Assembly: GCA_904846145.1 (NCBI GenBank)
Contig: CAJGZL010000001.1
Coordinates: 2,852,001-2,916,000, forward strand
Length of the DNA stretch: 64,000 nt
Origin: Psychrobacter immobilis
Lineage (GTDB): Bacteria > Pseudomonadota > Gammaproteobacteria > Pseudomonadales > Moraxellaceae
Direction: 5' to 3'
Below, piece after piece: positions 19,853 to 30,646 of the stretch; the stretch's first letter is position 1, and every line of letters starts with the position of its first letter. The position numbers were made by a program, and so were the translations under genes. The notes below the pieces were generated by a model, which was not told the origin of the DNA, did not search any database, and worked only from the letters and a program-made list of their open reading frames with translations.

Positions 19853-19943
19853 TTGTTTTATAGGTCTTAAGCTTAGGTTTTAATTTTAGGCTTTGACCCC
19901 ATGTAGGGCACAAGTTTCAAAAGTTTAATAATAAGAGAGTTCT

Positions 19944-20465
19944 ATGACTAATCAATCTATTGACCAACAAGCCATTGAGCGTCGCCGCGAAAAATTAACC
20001 ACAGATTCAGCGCGTATCATTGATATTGCTGATAATGAATCACACTCAGCGCTGAGATGTATTCATCAGCTTAGTGTCGCAGGCGGCGCAACGGAGGCAA
20101 CCTATTTAGCCATCGAGCGTCGTATTGTCGCTGATCAAGATATAGCTGGAGCTTATCATTTGGCGCTGCTCGCGCAAGGAACCTCAGACTTGCCTATCGA
20201 TGTCCGTCAACTTATCGAAATGGTAGTAGAAAAGGGCGACAATCAACAGCGCTTGGCGCTACTTAAGAACTTACCTCATCCTCCTGTGGATAGTATCAAG
20301 TCACAGATTTTGATTAGTGATGATGGGGAGGCGATTGGGCAGATGAATGCTTATTTACAAATAAATCCTGAGGGTTATGGTAGCCAGCATGTACTTAGTG
20401 CTCAGCCTGATACGGTTGCAACAATGAGTACAGGTTTTAACAATGCCGATGATGACAGTAAATAG
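19944..20465 (+). CDS. Hypothetical protein, 173 residues, upstream of mnmG
   Basis: I do not recognise a family. The frame from 19944 has an AGAG ribosome site and codon use like its neighbours. The N-terminus is polar (QQAIERRREKLT), residues 25-125 are mostly helical in appearance with alternating Leu/Ala and charged residues (ATYLAIERRIVADQDIAGAYH), and the C-terminal 45 residues are low in hydrophobics (NNADDDSK end). No signal peptide, membrane segment or cysteine-rich motif is visible apart from one Cys, so it is probably cytoplasmic. It sits between grxD and mnmG, separated from mnmG by about 245 AT-rich bases. Confidence 0.7.
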   Translation: MTNQSIDQQAIERRREKLTTDSARIIDIADNESHSALRCIHQLSVAGGATEATYLAIERRIVADQDIAGAYHLALLAQGTSDLPIDVRQLIEMVVEKGDNQQRLALLKNLPHPPVDSIKSQILISDDGEAIGQMNAYLQINPEGYGSQHVLSAQPDTVATMSTGFNNADDDSK

Positions 20466-20709
20466 TCTAAATATACTGTTGCTGATCTAATTTTGGATTA
20501 AAATTTTTTGAGGTAAATATTCTTATACTACTCAAAAATTGCTATAATTACCGGTTACATCTTTATTATTAGTCGTTTATATCATTAGTCATTTATTCCA
20601 GTCATTGCTGGTTTTTTACATGCGATTGTCAATTATTCGTTTTGTAAGTTATTTTTAGCTAATTAATGACTTGCAGTGCGATAGTTATCATCAATCAAGC
20701 GAGGCAAAT

Positions 20710-22605
20710 ATGCAATATCCCAAAATTTACGATGTGGTCGTTATCGGTGGTGGTCATGCTGGTACAGAAGCCGCACTTGCCGCTGCGCGTATGGGTGCGC
20801 AAACCTTGCTATTGACGCATAATATTGAGACGCTTGGGCAGATGAGCTGTAATCCTGCGATTGGCGGTATCGGTAAGTCACACTTAGTGCGTGAGATTGA
20901 TGCGCTTGGCGGGGCGATGGCGCTGGCGACTGATAAATCAGGCATTCAGTTTCGGGTATTGAACAGTCGTAAAGGCGCAGCAGTTCGAGCTACGCGCGCG
21001 CAGGCGGATCGTATTCTTTACAAAGCCGCTATTCGCCATACTTTAGAGAACCAACCAAATTTAGATATATTCCAGCAAGGTGCGGATGATATTTTAGTCG
21101 AGAATGGTCGCGCCACTGCGGTGGTCAGCTCAACGGGTATCATCTTTAAGACTGAAACGGTGGTGCTAACCTCAGGGACATTCTTAGGCGGCGTTATTCA
21201 TATCGGCCTTGAGAACTCAAAAGGTGGCCGAGCAGGGGATCAACCCTCTATTAAACTTGCCGATCGCTTACGTGAGCTCAAGCTACCAGTCGGTCGATTA
21301 AAAACAGGCACGCCCGCGCGTATTGATGCGCGTACGGTGGACTTTAGTGTGATGACCATACAGCCAGGCGATACGCCATTACCAGTGATGAGCTATATGG
21401 GTAATGTCGCTATGCACCCTGAGCAGATCAATTGCTATATCACGCATACCAATGCGCGCACGCATGACATTATCCGTGAGAATTTAGATCGTTCGCCGAT
21501 GTTCTCTGGCAAAATCGAAGGCGTAGGCCCGCGCTATTGTCCGTCTATTGAGGACAAAATTCATCGTTTTGCTGATAAAGACAGCCATCAGATATTTATT
21601 GAGCCGGAAGGGTTGACCACTCATGAGCTATATCCTAATGGTATTTCAACCAGTCTGCCATTTGATGTACAGCTTGAGTTTATCCATAGCATGAAAGGGC
21701 TTGAAAATGCTCATATTACCCGTCCAGGTTATGCGATTGAATATGATTACTTTGATCCACAAAGCCTCAAGCCAACTTTAGAGACTAAGTCGATTGATCG
21801 GCTGTATTTTGCAGGTCAGATCAATGGTACGACCGGTTATGAAGAGGCTGGCGTGCAGGGTCTATTAGCAGGTACTAATGCCGCCTTAGTCACGACTAAT
21901 AACAGTGAATTTGACACTTGGACACCGCGTCGTGATCAGGCTTATTTGGGCGTACTGGTCGACGATCTAATCACGCATGGTACTGATGAGCCGTATCGCA
22001 TGTTTACCAGTCGCGCTGAATATCGCCTGCTATTACGTGAAGATAACGCCGATCAGCGCTTAACCGAAATCGGTCGTAAATTAGGCTTAGTCGATGACAC
22101 GCGCTGGCAAGCCTTTGAGCAAAAAATGGACGCTATTAGTACCGAGACTGCGCGTCTACAAGATATGTGGGCAACGCCGATCAACGAGCTTGGTAAGCAA
22201 GTCGCTACCCAAACAGGTGAAGTGCTCTCTAAAGAGTCTACTGCTTATGATTTGCTCAAACGTCCACAAATTCACTTTGCTGATATTGCAGCTATTACTG
22301 ATTCCAAAGTTGATACACTCGTTGGCGAGCAGATTGAAATATCTGTCAAATATGCAGGCTACATTGACCGTCAGCAGGAAGACATCGAGCAGATGAAGCG
22401 CCTTGAGAATACATTGCTACCTGTAGACTTTGATTATAGCGTAGTATCTGGTCTATCAAATGAAGTAGTGCAAAAGCTCACTCAAGTGCGTCCAGCAACG
22501 CTTGCGCAAGCCAGTCGTGTCAGTGGCGTAACGCCCGCTGCAATCCAGCTACTCGCGATGACGGTCAAAAAGCATAAAAAAGCAAAAGCTGCCTTAGAAT
22601 CCTAG
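20710..22605 (+). CDS. mnmG: tRNA uridine-5-carboxymethylaminomethyl modification enzyme MnmG (GidA)
   Basis: With MnmE, MnmG installs the cmnm5 group on wobble uridine 34, using FAD, NADH and methylene-tetrahydrofolate. The N-terminal FAD dinucleotide motif is [21 protein letters not shown] (shown here in two parts: [10 protein letters not shown] and [11 protein letters not shown]). The family signature segments are [17 protein letters not shown] and GEEAG-like [17 protein letters not shown]. The C-terminal helical domain ends near [12 protein letters not shown]. The 631-residue length is normal. I pick the ATG at 20710 ([11 protein letters not shown]) behind GAGGC rather than a TTG at 20671. 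mnmE is not in the window. Confidence 0.97.
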   Translation: MQYPKIYDVVVIGGGHAGTEAALAAARMGAQTLLLTHNIETLGQMSCNPAIGGIGKSHLVREIDALGGAMALATDKSGIQFRVLNSRKGAAVRATRAQADRILYKAAIRHTLENQPNLDIFQQGADDILVENGRATAVVSSTGIIFKTETVVLTSGTFLGGVIHIGLENSKGGRAGDQPSIKLADRLRELKLPVGRLKTGTPARIDARTVDFSVMTIQPGDTPLPVMSYMGNVAMHPEQINCYITHTNARTHDIIRENLDRSPMFSGKIEGVGPRYCPSIEDKIHRFADKDSHQIFIEPEGLTTHELYPNGISTSLPFDVQLEFIHSMKGLENAHITRPGYAIEYDYFDPQSLKPTLETKSIDRLYFAGQINGTTGYEEAGVQGLLAGTNAALVTTNNSEFDTWTPRRDQAYLGVLVDDLITHGTDEPYRMFTSRAEYRLLLREDNADQRLTEIGRKLGLVDDTRWQAFEQKMDAISTETARLQDMWATPINELGKQVATQTGEVLSKESTAYDLLKRPQIHFADIAAITDSKVDTLVGEQIEISVKYAGYIDRQQEDIEQMKRLENTLLPVDFDYSVVSGLSNEVVQKLTQVRPATLAQASRVSGVTPAAIQLLAMTVKKHKKAKAALES

Positions 22606-22686
22606 TTTTGCTATGTATTCCAACGATCATTTTTTGTATTACTTTGTGTTTGAATCGCTTGACCTCATGTTAACTTGAGTCTATCT

Positions 22687-23646
22687 ATGACCGCTGCTAT
22701 TATCTTCGCCATTACCATTGTACTGCCCAACCTTTTCTTGATGGGGTTGGGTTTTTTTATGAAAAGACGCGGCGAGGCCAGCAAAGAATTTATCGATCAA
22801 GCGTCAAGCTTTGTCTTTAATTATTGTCTGCCAGCATTGCTATTTTTTAGCGTCGTCGATAGTGAAGTCGATTACGGCAAGCAAATAGTGCTGATAGTCG
22901 CTGGTATAGTGGTCACTTTTATTTTATTTATCGGCTCTGAACTCTACGCCAAGCGTTTCGTGAGTGCGCCTGCTGATCAAGGCGTCTTTGTCCAAGGTGT
23001 GTTTCGCAGTAATATGGCAATTATCGGGCTGGCGACCGTCGCCAACGCTTATGGCGATATTGGACTTAGTATTGGCGCGGTCTATATGGGTATCGTGACC
23101 ATATTATTTAACGTGTTAGCGGTTATTACTTTGAGCCGAGTGTCCAAAAGTGTTGATGATACTTGGGTTAGCCGTAGCCTGATGATTGTCAAAAAGCTAT
23201 TGACCAATCCACTGATTTTGGCGCTATTGGCCGCTTTTGCCTACAAAGCTTTGCCATTACCGCCACTCACTGGCGTCATTCATACTACTGGTGATTTGCT
23301 CGCAGCGGTCGCTTTACCCTTGGCGCTGATATGTGCGGGTGCTAGTATTGATCTGAAGTCGATGCTACATCCTTCTGGGTTATCGATGCAGGCGAGTATC
23401 GGTCGCATTATTATTGCGCCTATCTTAGCGATTGCCATTGGTTTAGCTTTTGGCTTGACAGGTGTACACATGGGTGTGCTGTTCTTGATGGTCGCGTCCC
23501 CTACGGCTGCTGCCAGCTATGTAATGGCAAAAGCCATGGGCGGTAATGATGTGTTAGCGGCTAATATCTTAGCGTTTACCACCGTAGTAGGATTGTTTGG
23601 CATGGCGATTGGCGCAGCGCTATTACGTGGACTAGGGCTAATGTGA
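22687..23646 (+). CDS. AEC family (auxin efflux carrier-like) transporter
   Basis: The 319-residue protein has about 8-10 membrane segments in two repeats. The N-terminal repeat contains DQASSFVFNYCLPALLFFSV, with the polar break typical of the family, and the centre has FVQGVFRSNMAIIGLATVANAYG. The C-terminal half ends LFLMVASPTAAASYVMAKAMGG-, NDVLAANILAFTT. Members export or import carboxylates such as malate. The substrate is not deducible. I take the ATG at 22687; a TTG at 22675 is possible but no strong ribosome site supports either. It follows mnmG by 81 bases and may be read through from it. Confidence 0.88.
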   Translation: MTAAIIFAITIVLPNLFLMGLGFFMKRRGEASKEFIDQASSFVFNYCLPALLFFSVVDSEVDYGKQIVLIVAGIVVTFILFIGSELYAKRFVSAPADQGVFVQGVFRSNMAIIGLATVANAYGDIGLSIGAVYMGIVTILFNVLAVITLSRVSKSVDDTWVSRSLMIVKKLLTNPLILALLAAFAYKALPLPPLTGVIHTTGDLLAAVALPLALICAGASIDLKSMLHPSGLSMQASIGRIIIAPILAIAIGLAFGLTGVHMGVLFLMVASPTAAASYVMAKAMGGNDVLAANILAFTTVVGLFGMAIGAALLRGLGLM

Positions 23647-23857
23647 GTGCTGATGTTGTTTTTACTTACCCATACTTAAACAAAAGCTAACCAATATGGC
23701 CTCAGCATCGCGTATTTACCAAGATAGAAATATGCGGGTCAGGGCTCAACATTCTGTAACGACTCGCCTCAGCGCTCGTCCCTCACGCAAAAGCTAGCAG
23801 CATTGAGCTAATAAATCCTAGATTAGGATATTTCGATACTTTTAAAACAGCCTGAAA

Positions 23858-23937
23858 TTTAGCAAATATTTTAGCGTTTACTACCTTTGTAGAACTATTT
23901 GGCACGACATCTGATGCGATCATACTACATAGCTTTG
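23858..23937 (+). pseudogene. Remnant of the 3' end of an AEC-transporter gene
   Basis: About 210 bases after the intact AEC gene, the plus strand encodes LANILAFTTFVELFG, closely matching ANILAFTTVVGLFG near the end of the intact protein. The DNA match is visible too (TTAGCGTTTAC is shared). No upstream part of a second gene is left, so this is a small decayed duplicate or a recombination scar. The intervening 23650-23855 has no gene I recognise. Confidence 0.6.
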
Positions 23938-23942
23938 AGTCG

Positions 23943-23979
23943 AAAAAAATCCAGTAATGCGATTGCATTACTGGATTTT
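23943..23979. terminator. Bidirectional terminator downstream of the AEC gene
   Basis: AAATCCAGTAATGC and GCATTACTGGATTT form a perfect 14-bp stem with a GATT loop, with A and T runs on each side. It separates the AEC region from the converging small gene at 24002. Confidence 0.85.
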
Positions 23980-24001
23980 AATGAAACTTAATACTAGTTA
24001 C

Positions 24002-24166
24002 TTACTTACGCCTTTCACGTTTTGCTGCACGACGGGCTTTTCCCTTAGGGCTGATACGATAAGTCAGATAGCCAAAAAACCCTAAAACCACTAAGAGTGC
24101 CACGATATAAGCAAATATAGTGGAGCCAATGACTAATGATGCGCCGATGATAGGAGTAGTATCCAT
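24002..24166 (-). CDS. Small single-span membrane protein, 54 residues
   Basis: The frame begins MDTTPIIGASLVIG, contains one long hydrophobic stretch (about residues 5-35, through YIVALLVVLGFFGYL) and ends in a strongly basic tail (KGKARRAAKRERRK), so the tail should face the cytoplasm. The ATG at 24166 is 6 bases from a GGATGA ribosome site. The terminator at 23943 fits its 3' end. It lies upstream-to-downstream of the LLM oxidoreductase gene (24235) on the same strand with 68 bases between and could share its transcript. I do not recognise a family. Confidence 0.65.
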   Translation of the reverse strand: MDTTPIIGASLVIGSTIFAYIVALLVVLGFFGYLTYRISPKGKARRAAKRERRK

Positions 24167-24234
24167 AATGATCATCCATTTATTAATAATAATTATCGAT
24201 TAGCTTGCGTTAACAAACCTTTATCTATCAATAA

Positions 24235-25272
24235 TTATGCAAGGGCGCTAGCTGATTGTAAAGTAAACAAATTTAACTGTGATGTAAGTTCTAGTGAACG
24301 CAGGCGCGCTACTTGATCATAAATATTAGCAGTCACGATCAATTCATCAGGCTGATATCGCGCTATAAAGGTAGCAAGCTTAGGCTGCACAGTGTCAACT
24401 GAGCCAATAAACGATACTGACAACGCACTATCGACCATCGCCTTTTCGCTCGAATTCCAGATACTGTTCATATCCTCGACAGGTTTTGGCATTTGTCCTT
24501 TTTCACCTCGTCGCAAACGTACAAAACTCTGCTGGGCTGAGCTAAAGTGATAGTTCGCAGTCGCATCATCATCAGCAAGTAGTAAGTTTGCTGCTAGCAT
24601 GACATAAGGCTTGTCTAAATAAGCCGAGGGTCGAAACTGCTCACGATAAGTGCTGATAGCGTGCTCTAACATCTGCGGAGCAAAGTGTGAGGCAAACACG
24701 TAAGGCAAGCCTAAATGTGCCGCTAGCGTTGCGCCAAATAGCGATGAGCCTAGTATCCAAATCGGTACGTTTGAGTTAGCACCGGGGAATGCTTGCACAG
24801 GACTAGAATTTGTATCATTTCCTAAGAAGTACATCAGCTCTTGAACATCTTGTGGAAAGCGCTCAGCATCACTCATCTGTCGACGTAATGCCTGAAAGGT
24901 CGCGCCATCAGTACCAGGGGCGCGGCCTAGACCTAAGTCAATGCGATCACCATAAAGGGCTTGTAGCGTACCGAACTGCTCAGCGACTACTAAAGGCGCG
25001 TGATTGGGTAGCATAATGCCGCCTGCACCGATACGGATGCGATCCGTTTGACTACCGATATGCGATAGCAATACCGAGGTCGCTGCACTAGCGATACCTG
25101 CCATATTATGGTGTTCTGCCATCCAATAGCGATTAAATCCAACGTCTTCTGCCTTTTGCGCAATCTCTACGGTTTGAGCGATACCGTCAGCGATAGTGCT
25201 ACCCATGGGTACGGGCGCTAAATCTAAAAAGGATAATGGGATTGTATTAATGTCAGTCTCAGTATTTTTCAT
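24235..25272 (-). CDS. LLM-class (luciferase-like) flavin-dependent oxidoreductase
   Basis: This is a 345-residue member of the bacterial luciferase-like family. Recognisable blocks are [13 protein letters not shown] at the N-terminus, [23 protein letters not shown] (given here as [10 protein letters not shown] then MAGIASAA), [24 protein letters not shown], and [11 protein letters not shown]. The pattern is that of the MsnO8-like group, probably FMN-dependent with unknown substrate. The ATG at 25272 has AGGTGAC at proper spacing. It ends with the small membrane protein gene downstream. Confidence 0.9.
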   Translation of the reverse strand: MKNTETDINTIPLSFLDLAPVPMGSTIADGIAQTVEIAQKAEDVGFNRYWMAEHHNMAGIASAATSVLLSHIGSQTDRIRIGAGGIMLPNHAPLVVAEQFGTLQALYGDRIDLGLGRAPGTDGATFQALRRQMSDAERFPQDVQELMYFLGNDTNSSPVQAFPGANSNVPIWILGSSLFGATLAAHLGLPYVFASHFAPQMLEHAISTYREQFRPSAYLDKPYVMLAANLLLADDDATANYHFSSAQQSFVRLRRGEKGQMPKPVEDMNSIWNSSEKAMVDSALSVSFIGSVDTVQPKLATFIARYQPDELIVTANIYDQVARLRSLELTSQLNLFTLQSASALA

Positions 25273-25679
25273 AAGTCACCTATTATTTATTGATTTATAA
25301 GCATTGAAAAACTCTCTAACAGTCTTGTTTTATAAGTTCTAACGGCTATTTATAGAAAGTCTTAAATGCTTGATAGGTAATATAATGGGGTAGAATATAG
25401 GTTTATAAAGGGCTATGTTAATGAGGGTAACAAATCTTGGTGTTGCGTTATACTCAATCATTTGATCTGTGTAGGCTGAATTTTCAACCCAGCTTTAAGA
25501 CTCTACAAAGTTTTAATATTGAGATAGAATTCTATATGTATTGTGGGTGGTAACCCATGGATTGAACGTAGTCTGCTACTCGTGAGCCGACACACTAAGG
25601 ATTGCCATCTATATAAGAATGAAACTAGACGTAAAGATATCGTTATCAACGAACAAAGTAATTAGTTATAGAGAGCAAA
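25273..25679. other. Intergenic region, 407 bp, upstream of two unknown genes
   Basis: The region lies between the LLM gene (minus) and the small membrane gene (plus). It includes a partly symmetric stretch GGCTGAATTTTCAACCC (25473-25489) and a GGGTGGTAACCC mini-palindrome (25543-25554). I could not assign a promoter, RNA or coding frame. The composition and these palindromes suggest repeat-derived DNA. Confidence 0.35.
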
Positions 25680-25913
25680 ATGATAGAAGATGTCTTCGAA
25701 GGTATGTTCAGAGTTATCGGTCGCTTGATTGGATATTTTGTAATTGAAATAGTGTTTGAGATACTATTAAAGGGAACTGGTTATTTCATCACTAGATTAT
25801 TTACCAAAAACAACCCTAATCCAGAAGGCTTATTAGTAGTTTTTGTAGGAGCAGTGTTTTGGATAATTATATTTACTTTAGCATATAGTATTCACATCAA
25901 TGCTAATTGCTAA
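25680..25913 (+). CDS. Hypothetical small membrane protein, 77 residues
   Basis: The protein is very hydrophobic with two likely membrane spans (about residues 12-32 and 52-72). Between them is a short basic/polar loop (FTKNNPNPEG). The N-terminus is acidic (MIEDVFEGMF). The ATG at 25680 follows GAGAGC. The codons for its last residues (HINANC) and its stop lie within a perfect 18-bp inverted repeat (25890-25934), which is unusual. It is followed by the unknown 25958 gene 44 bases later, so both are probably co-transcribed. No family is recognised. Confidence 0.6.
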   Translation: MIEDVFEGMFRVIGRLIGYFVIEIVFEILLKGTGYFITRLFTKNNPNPEGLLVVFVGAVFWIIIFTLAYSIHINANC

Positions 25914-25934
25914 GCTATTAGCATTGATGTGAAT
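25890..25934. repeat. Perfect 18-bp inverted repeat over the stop codon of the small membrane gene
   Basis: ATTCACATCAATGCTAAT (25890-25907) and ATTAGCATTGATGTGAAT (25917-25934) are exact reverse complements around a 9-base spacer that contains the TAA stop. There is no T run after the right arm on the plus strand, so it is not a classical terminator. It may act as an mRNA-processing or attenuation hairpin between the two genes. Confidence 0.8.
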
Positions 25935-25957
25935 ATGAATTTATTAGGTATCTAGCC

Positions 25958-26461
25958 ATGAACACAGTAAAAATCGAGTTTGGTGTACCAGTTGAAGGTT
26001 GGTTAGAGCTTACTATTAGTAATCAAAGCCAATGCATCATATTAGATATCTCTGACGTTTCATGTGATTCAATTAGCGAGCTAGCTAAAGCAGTTATTAA
26101 TCTGCAATTTGGCAGCAAAACTGAAGAAGTTGAATTTTCATTAGAGCCTGATTTTGCATTATGGCGTTTTATAAGCTTTACAGATGAACTTCAAATTCAG
26201 GTATTTCCGAATTCTAGTTGTGGTAAGCCGTTCATATTTAAAGGCACTAGAGAAGAAGTGCTTGATAATCTATATGAAGCTTTGAAAGATTTTGAAACTG
26301 AATCATTTAGGCAGAGTCCTGACGATATGATGCATGTTTGGTCGTGGGACTTTCCAAGCACAACATTGAATAAATATAGTAGACGTAGGGTGCTCTCCAG
26401 CGCACCAATAATGACGCTATTGCCGACCATCGGTGCATGGAATGCACCCTACAAAAGATAA
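25958..26461 (+). CDS. Hypothetical protein with a repeat-derived C-terminus, 167 residues
   Basis: The body (residues 1 to about 142) is a soluble acidic protein (VKIEFGVPVEGWLELTI; EALKDFETESFRQSPDDM; HVWSWDF) of no family that I recognise. The size and composition resemble the many small lone proteins of accessory islets. The last 25 residues are encoded by a REP-like palindromic element (26385-26452), so the native C-terminus was probably lost or extended when it inserted. The ATG at 25958 follows TAGGTATC weakly. It is in a unit with the small membrane gene. Confidence 0.6.
   Translation: MNTVKIEFGVPVEGWLELTISNQSQCIILDISDVSCDSISELAKAVINLQFGSKTEEVEFSLEPDFALWRFISFTDELQIQVFPNSSCGKPFIFKGTREEVLDNLYEALKDFETESFRQSPDDMMHVWSWDFPSTTLNKYSRRRVLSSAPIMTLLPTIGAWNAPYKR
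26385..26452. repeat. REP-like palindromic element, about 68 bp
   Basis: The element starts GTAGGGTGC and ends with the reverse complement GCACCCTAC. Inside are two hairpins: GGTGC...GCGCACC (26389-26406) and GGTGCATGGAATGCACC (26432-26448). Such paired hairpins with GTAGGGTGC ends are typical of REP/REPIN-type elements scattered between genes. Here it lies inside the 3' end of a reading frame. Confidence 0.7.
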
Positions 26462-26511
26462 ACTTGTTAGACACTGTCAATTATACTTTTCGGTTTGGTG
26501 TAAATTGACGT

Positions 26512-27456
26512 CTAAACCAAATCACTATGATGATCGAACTGCTTTTGACATAATTCCATAAAGGCGCGTCCGTATTGACGTATTTCTGCATCATCTCGTA
26601 CCGCCATCCAACTAGTAAAGCGGCCAAAATGATCGACAGGTATCGCCACTAAGTTGTGATAATTGCTAGGATCATAAGCCATTTCAGCAATAATGCCAAT
26701 TCCTAGACCTAGCTCTACGTAAGTGCTAATCACATCCGCATCGAGTGCGGCGAGTACGATATCAGGCTCAAGCCCTGCCGCGTCAAAAGTCTTATCAATA
26801 GCTCCACGTCCTGTAAAGCCACCATGATAAGTAACGATAGGGTAGCTGGCAAGCGTTGGTAGATCAATGCTCTCTAGACCCGCCAGCTCGTGATCACTTG
26901 GCACGATAATACGATGTGTCCAGTCATAGTAGCGATAGCAGCGCAGATAGTTATTATGTAGTAGCGATTCGGTTGCAATACCGATATCAGCCTGTCCACG
27001 AATCACCATCTGTGCGATAGTTTCAGGATCCGCTTGCTGTAGGATTAGGTTTACTTTAGGAAAGCGCGCTTTAAACTCTTTGACGACTTGCGGTAATACA
27101 TAGCGCGCTTGCGTGTGAGTAGTTGCAATCGTGAGCGTACCTGTATTTGGATTATTAAAATCGAGGCTCAAATTCTCAATCGTACGAATCTCAGCAAAGA
27201 TAGCCTCGATATGCGGTAGCAGAGCCGTACCCATAGTGGTCAGCCCAGTCAAGCGCTTGCCTTGACGTACAAACACTTCGGTTTTGAGTTGGTTCTCAAG
27301 AGCGGCGATATGCTTAGAAAGACTGGATTGACTAGTGTGTAGCACTGTGGCTGCTTGGCTTAAATTATAACCATTAATGACGGTATGCCATACTGTTTCA
27401 AGCTGCTTGAGCTGAATTTGCAAGTGCCGCTGGTTTACCACCACATCGATTGCCAT
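26512..27456 (-). CDS. LysR-family regulator, CysB/Cbl-like
   Basis: The 314-residue protein has an N-terminal winged helix-turn-helix (NLSQAATVLHTSQSSLSKHIAALE) and a periplasmic-binding-like effector domain. The effector part matches CysB: TTHTQARYVLPQVVKEF, VTYHGGFTGRGAIDKTF, and LDADVISTYVELGLGIGIIAEM. CysB-type proteins control sulfate uptake and cysteine synthesis and respond to N-acetylserine or sulfate-related signals. The usual VTYHPGFTGR motif has Gly in place of Pro here. The ATG at 27456 has GGGA upstream. It is not next to sulfur genes, so its regulon is an inference. Confidence 0.9.
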   Translation of the reverse strand: MAIDVVVNQRHLQIQLKQLETVWHTVINGYNLSQAATVLHTSQSSLSKHIAALENQLKTEVFVRQGKRLTGLTTMGTALLPHIEAIFAEIRTIENLSLDFNNPNTGTLTIATTHTQARYVLPQVVKEFKARFPKVNLILQQADPETIAQMVIRGQADIGIATESLLHNNYLRCYRYYDWTHRIIVPSDHELAGLESIDLPTLASYPIVTYHGGFTGRGAIDKTFDAAGLEPDIVLAALDADVISTYVELGLGIGIIAEMAYDPSNYHNLVAIPVDHFGRFTSWMAVRDDAEIRQYGRAFMELCQKQFDHHSDLV

Positions 27457-27744
27457 TATTTAGTCCCTGTTATCTACTATATTTATTTAAAGCTATTTAC
27501 TGAAAACTACTGTTTAAAAGCTACTTTAGAACTGTCTTATATTTTTATAAGCATTTCAAACGCCAAAGTTTGGCAAGCGCCTAGTTTAATTCAAAGCTAT
27601 TATTCTTGTATATACTAGATAGGTATCTATTTATGATATTTTGGAATATAGAGAGATTGTTGGCTTAATCCTGACGATCCTTTGTGTCATGAACAACAAA
27701 CAATGAACACCTCAATTATTTGGCTAACTTAATATCAGTCACCA

Positions 27745-27781
27745 CAAAAAACGGCCACCTTATAATAGGTAGCCGTTTTGA
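27745..27781 (-). terminator. Terminator after katG
   Basis: AAAACGGCCACCT and AGGTAGCCGTTTT form a stem with one mismatch, about 43 bases after the katG stop on the minus strand. A/T flanks are on both sides. The remaining gap 27457-27744 is AT-rich without other features. Confidence 0.75.
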
Positions 27782-27823
27782 TAATGTTAAACAATAGAAA
27801 GTGTTAATAACTAGCGCTCAAGT

Positions 27824-30646
<2,823 letters not shown>

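Noticed and set aside
25273-25679. Insertion-sequence remnant
   Set aside because: The region has palindromes but no transposase-like frame and no matching terminal repeats, so I only list it as uncharacterised.
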